Assembly (NCBI GenBank): GCA_964599655.1 | Contig: CAZRGV010000036.1 | Span: 1 to 47,773 of the forward strand | Source: CAZRGV01 sp964599655 | Lineage (GTDB): Bacteria > Planctomycetota > Planctomycetia > Isosphaerales > Isosphaeraceae | Direction of reading: 5' to 3' | Length of the DNA stretch: 47,773 bases | In this document: positions 1 to 8,946 of the stretch, one piece after another | How the letters are laid out: every line of letters starts with the position of its first letter | Numbering within the stretch: the first letter of the stretch is position 1 | The notes under the pieces: generated by a model | Databases searched by the model: none | Seen by the model: only the letters and a program-made list of their open reading frames with translations | Told to the model about the DNA's origin: nothing | Position numbers and translations under genes: made by a program

Positions 1-225
1 CGGCGGGAGCCGGCTCACCCTTGGCGGGTTCGGCCTTGGGGGCTTCGGCGGGAGCCGGCTCACCCTTGGCGGGTTCGGCCTTGGGGGCTTCGGCGGGAGC
101 CGGCTCACCCTTGGCGGGTTCGGCCTTGGGGGCTTCGGCGGGAGCCGGCTCACCCTTGGCGGGTTCGGCCTTGGGGGCTTCGGCGGGAGCCGGCTCACCC
201 TTGGCGGGTTCGGCCTTGGGGGCTT
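1..225 (-). repeat. 45-bp in-frame tandem repeat, five copies in window
   Basis: A 45-bp unit starts at 1, 46, 91, 136 and 181, essentially identical in each copy, and decays after 226. Read on the minus strand it encodes the 15-residue unit PKAEPAKGEPAPAEA in the tail of the PilO-like protein. The unit length is a multiple of three, so copy-number change keeps the frame. The array touches the window edge, so the total copy number is unknown. Such Pro/Ala/Lys tails are usually extended, periplasm- or wall-spanning linkers; that role is inferred. Confidence 0.95.
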
Positions 226-1919
226 CGGCGGGAGCGGCGTCCGCGTTGGCGGGTGGTGACGGCGCTGGCTCCGTGGCGTTGGCCGGGGCGGCGGGTTCGC
301 CAGGGGTGGCGGGCTCAGCCGATTCGGCGGCGTTGGCATCGGGTGAGGCGCCCTCGGCGGCCACGCTCTCCGCCGATTGCGACTCGGGGGTTTCTTCCTT
401 CTCGGGCGGGGCCTTGTAGAAGCGAGCGGTGCCGTAGACGCGGACCTCGACCACGTTGTAGTACGGGTCGGTGATCTTGGATTCGGGACGCTGGTCCTTC
501 TTCTTGGTGTCTTCGTCCTTGCCCTTATCGCGGGCTTCCTTCAGTTTGGCGATGTTCTGCTGGCGGACCTCGACGCTGCCGCGCTTCGGCTTCGCGGGGC
601 CCATTCCGCCCATGCCCTCCATGCCGGCCATGCCGGGCATGCCGTAACCGGCCATGCTTTCCATCTGGCTGGCGCCGTATCCGGCGTCCATGCCGGCCAT
701 GCCGGGCATGCCGTAGCCGCCCATCATCATGTCCTGCATCATGCCGTAGCCGCCTCGGCCGCCGGGCATGCCGGGCATGCCCCCCATCTCGCCGTAGAAG
801 GCCATGCCCTCTCCCTTTTCGGGCTTCTTGACCGAGTGGGGGACCGGCTTATACATCTCGAACTCAAGCACCTGGATGTTCATGGGCGAATTTCGGAATT
901 CGACCAGAAGATCGGGAATATGCTCTTGCTCGACGTAGACGGCGAGCTTGAAGGGGACGATGAAGACCTGATCGGGGTTGGGCGACTCGAGGAACATGAC
1001 TTTCTGTTCGGCGCCTGGGTTCATGCCCATGCCCATACCCATGCTCCCCTCCATGCCGCCGGCCATGCCGGGCATCTGGTTCATCATGTCACCGCCCATG
1101 CCGGGGAGGCCGGGCGCGGACTCCGCCGCGGCGGGTTCGGCGGCGGCGGTTTCGCTTCCGGGGGCGGCGATCTCGGGGGCTTCCTTCAGGGTTTCCCCCT
1201 TGGCGGTGGATTGTTGATCTTGAGCCGCGGGATTGGCGACCTCCAGGGCGAGGATTTGCTTGATGACGGCGGAGGACCAGTCCTTGGCGCCGGCCTTCTC
1301 GTTGACCTTGGCGATCACGTCGAGCACGGTGCGCTGAATCCAGAGCCGTTCCTGGGCGGCCCAGACCTTACCGAGCGACGGGAGTTTCTCGATCGTGAAG
1401 GTCGAGGGGCGGAGCAGGATCTCGTAGGGAGGGGCGGCGACGATTCCCTCGCCGGTTTCGGGGTCGAAGGGTTTGAAGGTCTGGTAGACCTCCTTGACGA
1501 AGGGGGTATAGGTTTCGACGTAGTCGGTGATCGCCTGGTTGACGACGGTCGGGTCGGTCTGCTCCGGCCACTTCCGGCCCCACTTGGGGATCGAGTCCAC
1601 GACGGCCTGGGGCCAGGTCAACAAGGGGGCCTGCAACGCATAGAGCTTCCGCCAGGAGACGTCGACGTCCTTTTTCAGGACGTCGGTTTTCGCCTCGACG
1701 AGGGGTTTGTACTGGTTGTTGACGGGGCGGGAGTTCGAGGCGAACTTGTTGACCTCGTCGAAGGCCGATTTGATCTCGGCCTGCTTCTTGGTTTCCTCCT
1801 CCTGGATCGAGCCGGCCGTGGCGAAGTAGCCGATCAGCGGCAAGAGCGAGGCGATTGCCACGACGATCCAGAAGCGATACTTGATCGCGACCTTGAGGTA
1901 TTCTTTGACTTGGTCCATG
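1..1919 (-). CDS. PilO-like type IV pilus inner-membrane protein, partial (C-terminus beyond window)
   Basis: Read on the minus strand from ATG at 1919 without a stop to the window edge (about 639 codons seen). The N-terminus has a short cytoplasmic stretch and one transmembrane helix at residues 16-36, followed by a periplasmic helical region: the layout of PilO, which with PilN forms the alignment complex between pilus motor and secretin. It lies 210 bp downstream of a PilM-PilN fusion on the same strand, the usual pilM-N-O order, and this context carries much of the call. It is far longer than a usual PilO (about 200 residues). The extra length holds two Met/Gly/Pro-rich segments (about residues 270-303 and 368-442) and a tail made of 15-residue Pro/Ala/Glu/Lys repeats. 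Sequence similarity to PilO itself is not obvious; it could be a lineage-specific pilus protein in the PilO slot. Confidence 0.6.
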
Positions 1920-2129
1920 GTTCTCGTGACCCTTCGCGTCGTGACGGTCGATCGTTGTGCAGGAAGCCCCGGCACGTGGAATCGGGAGGCGGCCGGGAGG
2001 TCGTTGGGGATCGGAATGGGGATCGGATCGAGTCGGTTCGGTGAAGCCGGAGGCCCCTGAGAGGCCGAAGCGCCGGGTCTCGATGGGGCGGAACGGAACC
2101 GCCCCATCGAGCGGAGGTTGACGGTTCGT

Positions 2130-4625
2130 TTATTGCGGTTTGGCTTCGTCGCTGGGGGGCGGAGTGGCTCCGGCCGGGGGCGCCGCGGCGGGCTGTCCCG
2201 CGGGAGCGGGCGCCGTGGCGGGGGTCTTACCGAGGCCCGCCTCGGCCTGAACTTCCTTGATGGCCTCCTTCACGGCCTGGGCCGACTTCTCGACGGAGGC
2301 CTTCGCCAGCGCGGCTTCGTCGAGCTGCTTGATCGCGCCCTTGCCGGCCTTCTTGACGGCCTCATCCAGCGCCTTCTCGAGTTCGTCGCGCTTGGCCTGC
2401 ATTTCCTCGGCGGTCTTGGGTTGATCCTCCGGCTTGGGCGACTGCCAGACGAGCTCGATCTTGAAGTCGGTCCGTGTGAGCGTCTTCACGTCGTCCTTCT
2501 TCTTGGCCGTGCCTGGGCCATAGCCGCCCATGCCATAGCCCGCCATGCCGCCCATGCCCGGCATGCCTGCCATGCCGCCCATTCCGGGCATGCCCGCCAT
2601 GCCGGGCATGCCGTAGCCACCCATGCCGGGCATCCCTTCGCCGACCGAATCCATGCCGGCCATGCGTCCCATCTGGCCCATCATGCCCATCATGCCCTCG
2701 GCGCCTGGCATGCCTCCCTCGGCGGCCTCGACCTTGGGCTTTGCCCTGGCGAGCAGCGGAGGGGGCGGGACGGCCGAGACGCCCTTTTCGCTGGTCCATT
2801 CCCGATCGGGGTGGAACCAGGTCAGGGCCGCGTGATGGATGCCGAAGAGGCGGAGCGGCACGCTCCAGAGCCTTGGGAGCACGATGTATTGCAAGTACGG
2901 CATCGGCCCCTTGGCGAACTGCTTCTCGCGATCCGACAGGCCCAGCTTGGCCAGGGGCGAGGGGTTATAGTGGTGGCCGACGACCTGGATCACCCAACCC
3001 GCGCCTTCTGGGGGTTTCTCGCGATCGTAGGCGTGCATGGAGTCCTTGGCCGATTGGTCGAGCTTGTCGTACCAGTCGGCCTTGAGGTCTTCGCGCCAGA
3101 CCGGGACGATCTTGTCGACGTGGACCCGGAGCATGCCGACGATGCCGACGTTGGCCGGAAGGTTGGGATCGAAGTTCGGGTCGCGGAGCTTGAACTCGCG
3201 GGCCGGGTTGGGAAGGGCGGCCAGCAAGGTTTGGAGCAGGGCGGGCCAGCTCGCCGTATCGGGGGTGTCGGCGACGAGCGCCTTGCCCTCTTCGTCGATC
3301 TTCTTGAACTCGGCCACGGCGTTGTCGTAGGACGACTGATATTCCTTGCCTTGATTGGAAACGGCCTGGGCCTGTTTGACCGGATCTTCGAAGGGACGGG
3401 TCTTGGCCAGGGCGTGCCAGGCGCTCAGGAACATGGCGGAGAAGCCGAGCATGAGCAGGGTCGAGGCGGCCAGGGCCCAGGGTTTTTTCCGCCGGATCAT
3501 CCGGGTCTGTTCGATTTCGGGCGGCAGCAGGTTGGTCTTCAAGGGGGCGCGATCGAGCCCCTGGACGGCCAGGCCGTACGCGACCGCGAACGAGGGGAGG
3601 TTCTCCTGGAACTGAGGGGCGTTGATCACCTCGTCGCCGACGAGCCGCTGGAAGCGTTCGAGCTTCTCGATTTCCTGGTTGAGGTTCTGCTGGAGGAACT
3701 TTTGCAAGCCTGGCAGCTTGAAGCCGTTGCCCAGACCGATGACCTTGAGGATCTTGGCCTGGCGGTTGACGCTCGAGTAGAAGCCGATCGAGCGCTGGAC
3801 TTCGCTGGAGAAGTCGTTGAAGACGCCTCGCATCGCGGTGAAGACGGCCCGAGGGTCGGGGGCCTTCGTGGCGTTCCGCTTGAGGTGTTCGGCCTTGGCG
3901 AAGGTGAGCTTGAGCTCCTTGGTCAGACCTCGGGTGAAGTGGTTGCCGCCGATCGGGACGTTGCGCTGCCAGATCCGGGTGCCGTCGGTGATGATGAGGT
4001 CGGTGTTGTCGGCGCCGATGTCGAGCAGGACGTACGAGCCGGGGGTTTCCCCCTTTTCCTCGGGTTTGGGAGGCGGGTTGTCGAACGCGATGTAGTTGTA
4101 CAGGGCGATCGGGCCCATCTGGACGATATCCACTTCGATTCCCGCGTTCTTCAACGGGAGGATGGCCCGGTTGATCTGATCGCGCTTCATGGCGAACAGG
4201 CCAACCTCGGCCATGGTGAAGCCTTCGTCCTCCTCTTCCGAGGAGTCGCCGCCGATTTGCTGGTAGTCCCAGATGACTTCTTCGAGGGCGAACGGAATTT
4301 GCTGGCGCGCTTCGAACTTGACGATGTCGGGAATTCGCTTCTTCTCGACCGGAGGAAGCTTGATGAACTTCACCAGACCCGCCTGGCCGGAGACCCCGAC
4401 GGCGACCCGGCATCCTTTGACGTCGTTGCGTTCGAGGAAGGTGGAGAGGGCCTCGCGGACCAGCTCCTCGGCGTCGGCGTCGGGCTGGCTAAGGATCTTG
4501 GGATATTCGACGTAGTCGAAGGCCTCGGCGACGAGTTGTTCGGGCTCTTCGCCCGGGCTCAGCTTGAGTGCTTTGAGGGCGGACTGTCCGATGTCAATGG
4601 CCCAGACGGCCTGAATCTTCGCCAT
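2130..4625 (-). CDS. PilM-PilN fusion protein, type IV pilus assembly
   Basis: 831 residues. Residues 1-360 are a PilM-type actin-like ATPase: DIGQSALK at 11-18 is the first phosphate motif and DIGADNTDLIITDG at 202-215 the second, with the PilM-style EARQQIPF at 105-112. At 364-368 the chain enters TNLLP, which resembles the short motif at the start of PilN that binds PilM, then a transmembrane helix at about 383-403 and a periplasmic region. PilM and PilN are normally separate proteins that bind each other; here they are one chain, with the ATPase in the cytoplasm and the PilN half across the membrane. Residues about 632-706 are a Met/Gly/Pro-rich segment, followed by a charged helical stretch and an Ala/Pro-rich tail. 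The start ATG at 4625 gives the canonical PilM N-terminus. The PilO-like gene follows. Confidence 0.85.
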   Translation of the reverse strand: MAKIQAVWAIDIGQSALKALKLSPGEEPEQLVAEAFDYVEYPKILSQPDADAEELVREALSTFLERNDVKGCRVAVGVSGQAGLVKFIKLPPVEKKRIPDIVKFEARQQIPFALEEVIWDYQQIGGDSSEEEDEGFTMAEVGLFAMKRDQINRAILPLKNAGIEVDIVQMGPIALYNYIAFDNPPPKPEEKGETPGSYVLLDIGADNTDLIITDGTRIWQRNVPIGGNHFTRGLTKELKLTFAKAEHLKRNATKAPDPRAVFTAMRGVFNDFSSEVQRSIGFYSSVNRQAKILKVIGLGNGFKLPGLQKFLQQNLNQEIEKLERFQRLVGDEVINAPQFQENLPSFAVAYGLAVQGLDRAPLKTNLLPPEIEQTRMIRRKKPWALAASTLLMLGFSAMFLSAWHALAKTRPFEDPVKQAQAVSNQGKEYQSSYDNAVAEFKKIDEEGKALVADTPDTASWPALLQTLLAALPNPAREFKLRDPNFDPNLPANVGIVGMLRVHVDKIVPVWREDLKADWYDKLDQSAKDSMHAYDREKPPEGAGWVIQVVGHHYNPSPLAKLGLSDREKQFAKGPMPYLQYIVLPRLWSVPLRLFGIHHAALTWFHPDREWTSEKGVSAVPPPPLLARAKPKVEAAEGGMPGAEGMMGMMGQMGRMAGMDSVGEGMPGMGGYGMPGMAGMPGMGGMAGMPGMGGMAGYGMGGYGPGTAKKKDDVKTLTRTDFKIELVWQSPKPEDQPKTAEEMQAKRDELEKALDEAVKKAGKGAIKQLDEAALAKASVEKSAQAVKEAIKEVQAEAGLGKTPATAPAPAGQPAAAPPAGATPPPSDEAKPQ

Positions 4626-5162
4626 ACCAAGGATCTCCTGTCAGTCGAATCGAGCGCGGCCCCGGAGCGAGAGAGGCCGGGGACGGGGGCCTCAGTGCGC
4701 GGAGGATGGCACCTTGGGCGAATCTGGAAAACCGAATCACGCTAGCAAACCGGATCAATGAGCGTCAACGTAGAGCGAAGTCCCGCCCCCGGCGAATGCG
4801 GAGACGAGCGGAGATCAAACCATCCGAGGGGGTGGGGCCGCGTTCGTCGGGCCTCAACTCCTTGGACGCCTCGATTCCAGGAATGGTTCCCGAAGGGCAC
4901 GGAAATCAGTCAAGAGAGGAATTCCGCACCTTGGATTGTTCAGGAACGATTTCCCTTCGCACGGAGCAATCGACCAAGTTTAACATACGACTTGCACGCG
5001 AGGGAGGTTCGAATCCGCGAAGCGACGTGGCTCCCGAGCCGAGGAGGCGGGAGGCACCGTCAGGGGCGATGCCAAGGCGGCGGATCGTGCCGGTTGAGCC
5101 GGCTCGTCCTGTGGATTCGGTGGTGACGATCCGCGCGACTGGATGGGAGGGATCGTCGCGGA
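4626..5162. other. intergenic region upstream of the pil genes
   Basis: About 540 bp between the start of the PilM-PilN gene and the end of the large exported protein, both on the minus strand. Open frames here have no recognisable start signal or family resemblance. It should hold the pilus promoter, but no convincing -35/-10 pair was found. Confidence 0.5.
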
Positions 5163-8100
5163 TCAGCGGCGCGGACGCCCCGAGGGAATGGCGGGCTCGG
5201 CCGAGGCGCTCCGAGGGGTCCTCAACGGTTGGCGCGCGACCGGGTTCGGATTGGGCGCGGGGGGAAGACTGGAGTCGACGTCTCCCAGCACGTCGATGCG
5301 AAGGTCGTCGAAGAACGCCTCGCCGAATCCCGAGAGGCCCAGCAGGACCGAGACCTCGCACGGTCCAGGGGCTCGGCGGTAGAGCACGACTTCCTTCCAG
5401 CCGAAGGTCGGCGTGGTGGTGCGGAACTGGAGCAGTTCGCCTCCGAGCGAGTCGCGGACGATCAGGCCGCCACTGCTCGCGGGAAGCTGGCGGAGCATTT
5501 TGACGAGAACACGGATCCGAATCAAAGCGCCGGCGCGCTCCACCTTGACCGATGGGGATCGGACTGCGGCGGCCGGGTGATCGAGAAACGGCGGCAACGC
5601 GTCCATCGTCTCGAGCAGCGCCTTTTGCTTGGCCTTGGCGTCGATGGTGCCGTCGGGCTTTCGGAACGCCTCGTCGTCGACCTGAGCCGCCGGCACAACC
5701 TCGAGGCGGATCGCCTGCCGGCTTTCGCCCCACCCCTCGCCCGTTTTGATGCTCAACGACGCCTTGACGCCCTCGACGGCGTAGCTTTCGTCGACCCAGC
5801 CCGCCTCGCGAATCGCGCTGGCGGTGTCCTCGAACGAGCCGCTCGGCAGGCGATTCGGCCCAAACGGAACCTGGCTGCCGAGAATCGCCTTGAGCCAGTC
5901 TCCCTTGTAAAGTTGCGGAAGGGTCTGGAAGGTCAACAGCGGGGGGCAGGCGACCGGGCTGACCAGCGGAGCGGGCTGGTTGGCGACGCCGTCCGCGGAA
6001 CGGACCGGCGGCAAGCCATCGGTTTTGGCATTGATCAGGACCGCCTTTCGCACCTCGTAAAGCGCCTTGTTCCAGTGCCCTCGCATGACCATCCGGAGGG
6101 CCTGACCGACGGTCCTCGCCTCGGACCAGGCGGTGGAAAAGTCTTGCCGGTCACGGGCTTCTCGGGCGGACTGGAGGCTCCTGGAGGCCGCCATCAGGAG
6201 GTCTTCCGCGTTGCGGATCGGATAGCCCTCGCTTGCCAGCATGGCGTTGATCTCGGCGACTTCCTGATACTGAAGCTCGGCCTGCTTGATGAGGATATCG
6301 ACGGCCCTGGGACGGATCGACTCGACCGCGGCTCGGATCTGGTCGACGGCGGCCAGGTCGGTCGTCACGAGGACCATCGTCGCGGTATCGAACGTTGGAA
6401 TGGTGATGCGACGGCCCCCCGTGTCACGCCGAGTGGTCAGGGCGTCGACCCCTCCGAGCGAGATCTCGAACGCCTGAGCGCTCTCCGGGGCGGGGATCAG
6501 GAGGTTCAGGTCGCGGACCGCCATCTGACCTGGCTGCCACTGGCCGCCTTGGGCGAACGCGTTGACCAGCAAAAGCTTGCTCCGAGTGTCCGCCGTGTCG
6601 ATGCTGGTCACCTTGATCTCGGGATGGGCTTTCACCTCGTCGAACTTGGTCTGATTGCCGTTGCGCCCCATCTGGGAAAACCCGCCGGCCATGCCGGTGG
6701 AGTTGTACACCAGGACCGGTTTCGGGTCGGGCGGAAAGGCCGGCCACTGCGCGATCGGGTCGGAGCTTCTCGCGAGGATCGCCTCGAGCAGGCGGATCTG
6801 AGCGATCAGCAGCGTCAACTCATAGAGCCGTGCCTGACCACTGGCTCTCGTGAGCTCGGCGTCCGCCCGAAAGGCGAGACCGCGATAGCCCGCCGAAAGC
6901 GCCGCGAAGGCGTAGATCCGGAGCTGCTCGGGCTGAACGCGTGGCCAACCCCAGGCGGGAGGCGCGTCGAAGCCCCAGACCGAGGTTCGCAACACGTCGG
7001 GCGCCGTCACATCAATCCAGGCCCAAAACGGGGCGTTCGGATTCTTGGTGGCCGTCAGGGTCCGGCGATTGGCGAGGTAATGATAGGTCTCGATGGGCTC
7101 CATCGCCGAGCCGATGCCGCGCGCCTCGACGCCCACCAGGTCGAGATTCTGTCCGAAGAGCGCGTATTTCTCGAACCAACCCGCGACCGTCGCCGTGGCA
7201 ATCCTTGGCGACCCTTCGGGCTGCTCGTGAACACTTCGGATCAACCGACGAATCCGTTCGAGTTCCTCCTGCCGCAGCCTGGGATCGGCCGAGGCGCCCA
7301 GCGCCGATCCCAGGTTCCAGAACGCGACCGCGTCTCGGAACGGATCGTTGGCCAGCCGGGCGCCCGTCGCCTCGACGTCGACGTCGTGACCGGTTCCGAG
7401 CGCCGGCATCAGGAGAAATCCGAGTCGAACGGCTTCGCCGATCACGTCCTGGCGCGCCCCCGGCTCGAGCGCCAGCACGTCGAAACCGACCCGACGAAGC
7501 GTCTCGAGGTCCGCCCCGGGCGCGGAAACGATCTGGGGGAACCAGTCGTAACCGTCCTTCGTCAGATAGTTTCCGCCGAGTTGAATTCGGGCCTTGGTCG
7601 AGGGAGCGTTGGCGTCCGAGGCGGCCGGCTCCGGCTTGGAATCCTCGGGCGCCGGGCGCGCGGGCGTCGCGTCGACCACCGGCGAGAGACGCAACTCGTC
7701 CAGGAAGACCTCGGACTCTCCCGGTCCGCCGTACAGGTTCACCACCAACCGCTCAAGATACGCCCCTTCGAGGGAAATCGGCCGCCCGGTTCCGAGTCGA
7801 AGAACCCTGGCCTGCCGCTCAATCGCCACGGGAAGATCGGAGAGCTCGATCCGTTGCCAGCGATTGGCGGCGTCGTAACTCGTTCCTGGAACAAGAATTG
7901 AGGTTGGCCGTCCGGTCTCCGGGTCGGTGTCGGCGGGCAGGATGACCCGTCCGAACAACTGGACGCCAGGCCGGTTGGCTCGAACGTAGAGCGTGGCCTT
8001 CAAGTCCTCGACGACCGGCGTCCGGGGCACCGCATAACTGTAATACAACGCGCTGCCGAGTCCGGCCTGAAACCGAAATCGTTCGGAGTAACGCCCCTCC

Positions 8101-8345
8101 CGCGCGGCCCGGTCGGTCCGGTCGTGATCCCGCAGGAGAAAGGTGGCGTCGGTCTCCTCCTGCCTCCAGACGGGCCGGCCGGTCTCGAAACCGTCGACGA
8201 GCGTTCCTTCCGGCTTCGACGCCGACGCTTCGAGCGGAGGGGCGGCCTCCTGGGCCCCCAAGGGACGATCGCCCAGGACCGCGAGGGCCAACAGAATCGC
8301 CCAGGTTCTCGCGCCGAACCGCCCAGAGCACAACGAGTGAGCCAT
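5163..8345 (-). CDS. large exported protein of unknown function with barrel-like middle
   Basis: 1060 residues from ATG at 8345. This start has a GGAGG nine bases upstream and begins a clean signal peptide (hydrophobic WAILLALAVLG, cleavage near GAQEA); the frame is open to 8390 but that extension lacks both. After the signal, residues about 35-215 resemble a beta-sandwich carbohydrate-binding-like module (VDGFETG start, VFLDELRLS end). A central region of about 450 residues has alternating strands and helices suggestive of a glycosidase-like TIM barrel, then a helical segment, then a second beta-sandwich-like module ending in AFFDDLRIDVLGDV. The two similar strand endings suggest a duplicated binding module flanking a catalytic-like core. 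No catalytic residues could be assigned. Function unknown; a secreted or periplasmic polysaccharide-related role is only inference. Confidence 0.75.
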   Translation of the reverse strand: MAHSLCSGRFGARTWAILLALAVLGDRPLGAQEAAPPLEASASKPEGTLVDGFETGRPVWRQEETDATFLLRDHDRTDRAAREGRYSERFRFQAGLGSALYYSYAVPRTPVVEDLKATLYVRANRPGVQLFGRVILPADTDPETGRPTSILVPGTSYDAANRWQRIELSDLPVAIERQARVLRLGTGRPISLEGAYLERLVVNLYGGPGESEVFLDELRLSPVVDATPARPAPEDSKPEPAASDANAPSTKARIQLGGNYLTKDGYDWFPQIVSAPGADLETLRRVGFDVLALEPGARQDVIGEAVRLGFLLMPALGTGHDVDVEATGARLANDPFRDAVAFWNLGSALGASADPRLRQEELERIRRLIRSVHEQPEGSPRIATATVAGWFEKYALFGQNLDLVGVEARGIGSAMEPIETYHYLANRRTLTATKNPNAPFWAWIDVTAPDVLRTSVWGFDAPPAWGWPRVQPEQLRIYAFAALSAGYRGLAFRADAELTRASGQARLYELTLLIAQIRLLEAILARSSDPIAQWPAFPPDPKPVLVYNSTGMAGGFSQMGRNGNQTKFDEVKAHPEIKVTSIDTADTRSKLLLVNAFAQGGQWQPGQMAVRDLNLLIPAPESAQAFEISLGGVDALTTRRDTGGRRITIPTFDTATMVLVTTDLAAVDQIRAAVESIRPRAVDILIKQAELQYQEVAEINAMLASEGYPIRNAEDLLMAASRSLQSAREARDRQDFSTAWSEARTVGQALRMVMRGHWNKALYEVRKAVLINAKTDGLPPVRSADGVANQPAPLVSPVACPPLLTFQTLPQLYKGDWLKAILGSQVPFGPNRLPSGSFEDTASAIREAGWVDESYAVEGVKASLSIKTGEGWGESRQAIRLEVVPAAQVDDEAFRKPDGTIDAKAKQKALLETMDALPPFLDHPAAAVRSPSVKVERAGALIRIRVLVKMLRQLPASSGGLIVRDSLGGELLQFRTTTPTFGWKEVVLYRRAPGPCEVSVLLGLSGFGEAFFDDLRIDVLGDVDSSLPPAPNPNPVARQPLRTPRSASAEPAIPSGRPRR

Positions 8346-8583
8346 GGCTCGAGACCTCCGTGTCAACAAGCCGACGCGGCGAACGCCCACCAGGCTCCGG
8401 AAGACGTCCTGAACCCTCCGGGTCGGACCAATCTATCCGCCTCCGCGTGTTCCGGGAAGACCAATGCCCCGACCCGCTCAAGGACCGTCAATCTTTACTC
8501 AGACCGCCAAAATTATTCAATCGATTCGTCTTTCCCAAATTTCCGTGCTAGAGTTTTTTTAGCAACCTGGGAGAGTGACTGCC

Positions 8584-8877
8584 ATGAACACAATGATGGG
8601 TCGGACGGGATTGCCGTCCCAGAGCGGGGTACCCGAGGAATTGGTGGCCCTGATGGATCGCGTTCGGGCGCTGCCGTGCGATCTTCGAGTTTCGCTGGAG
8701 CCGGCGGTGGGCGAAGCGATGGAGCAGGCGGTTTTCCGTGGCCGCGTTTTGAACCTGGCCCGAGAGGCGTTGGAGCGCTTCCGCCACGACCTGGAATTGA
8801 TCCAGTTCGATCTCGATGTGACCCGACGCGAGCGTGAAGCCTTACAACGACGGCTCGAAGAGACGTCCCGCTCGTGA
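8584..8877 (+). CDS. small helical protein, unknown function
   Basis: 97 residues. ATG at 8584 is preceded by GGGAG about ten bases upstream; a GTG at 8575 in the same frame is too close to that site. The first 20 residues are Met/Gly/Ser-rich, then the chain is strongly helical and charged, ending in a probable short coiled coil (ELIQFDLDVTRREREALQRR). No signal peptide or membrane segment, so probably cytoplasmic. It stands alone, divergent from the large exported protein and convergent with the M28 gene. No family recognised. Confidence 0.65.
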   Translation: MNTMMGRTGLPSQSGVPEELVALMDRVRALPCDLRVSLEPAVGEAMEQAVFRGRVLNLAREALERFRHDLELIQFDLDVTRREREALQRRLEETSRS

Positions 8878-8946
8878 TCCGGCGTCTTGAGGGCGTTTCG
8901 GGCGGCCGGCCTAATCCTTGTGCTGTCAACGCGTTCGATCCATCGA

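Noticed and set aside
1..225. CRISPR array
   Set aside because: The repeats are contiguous without spacers and lie in frame within a gene.
377..4745. Very long plus-strand open frames at 377-2044 and 2118-4745
   Set aside because: They are antisense to the pil genes. Their His/Ala- and Gly-rich composition is what the Met/Gly-coding strand gives when read in reverse, and they have no start signals or family motifs.
5005..5025. GGTTCGAATCC, like the T arm of a tRNA
   Set aside because: The flanking bases do not form a T stem and no acceptor, D or anticodon stems can be built around it.
5229..7901. An 890-codon plus-strand open frame
   Set aside because: Antisense to the large exported protein, which has a signal peptide and a good ribosome site. 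The plus frame has neither.
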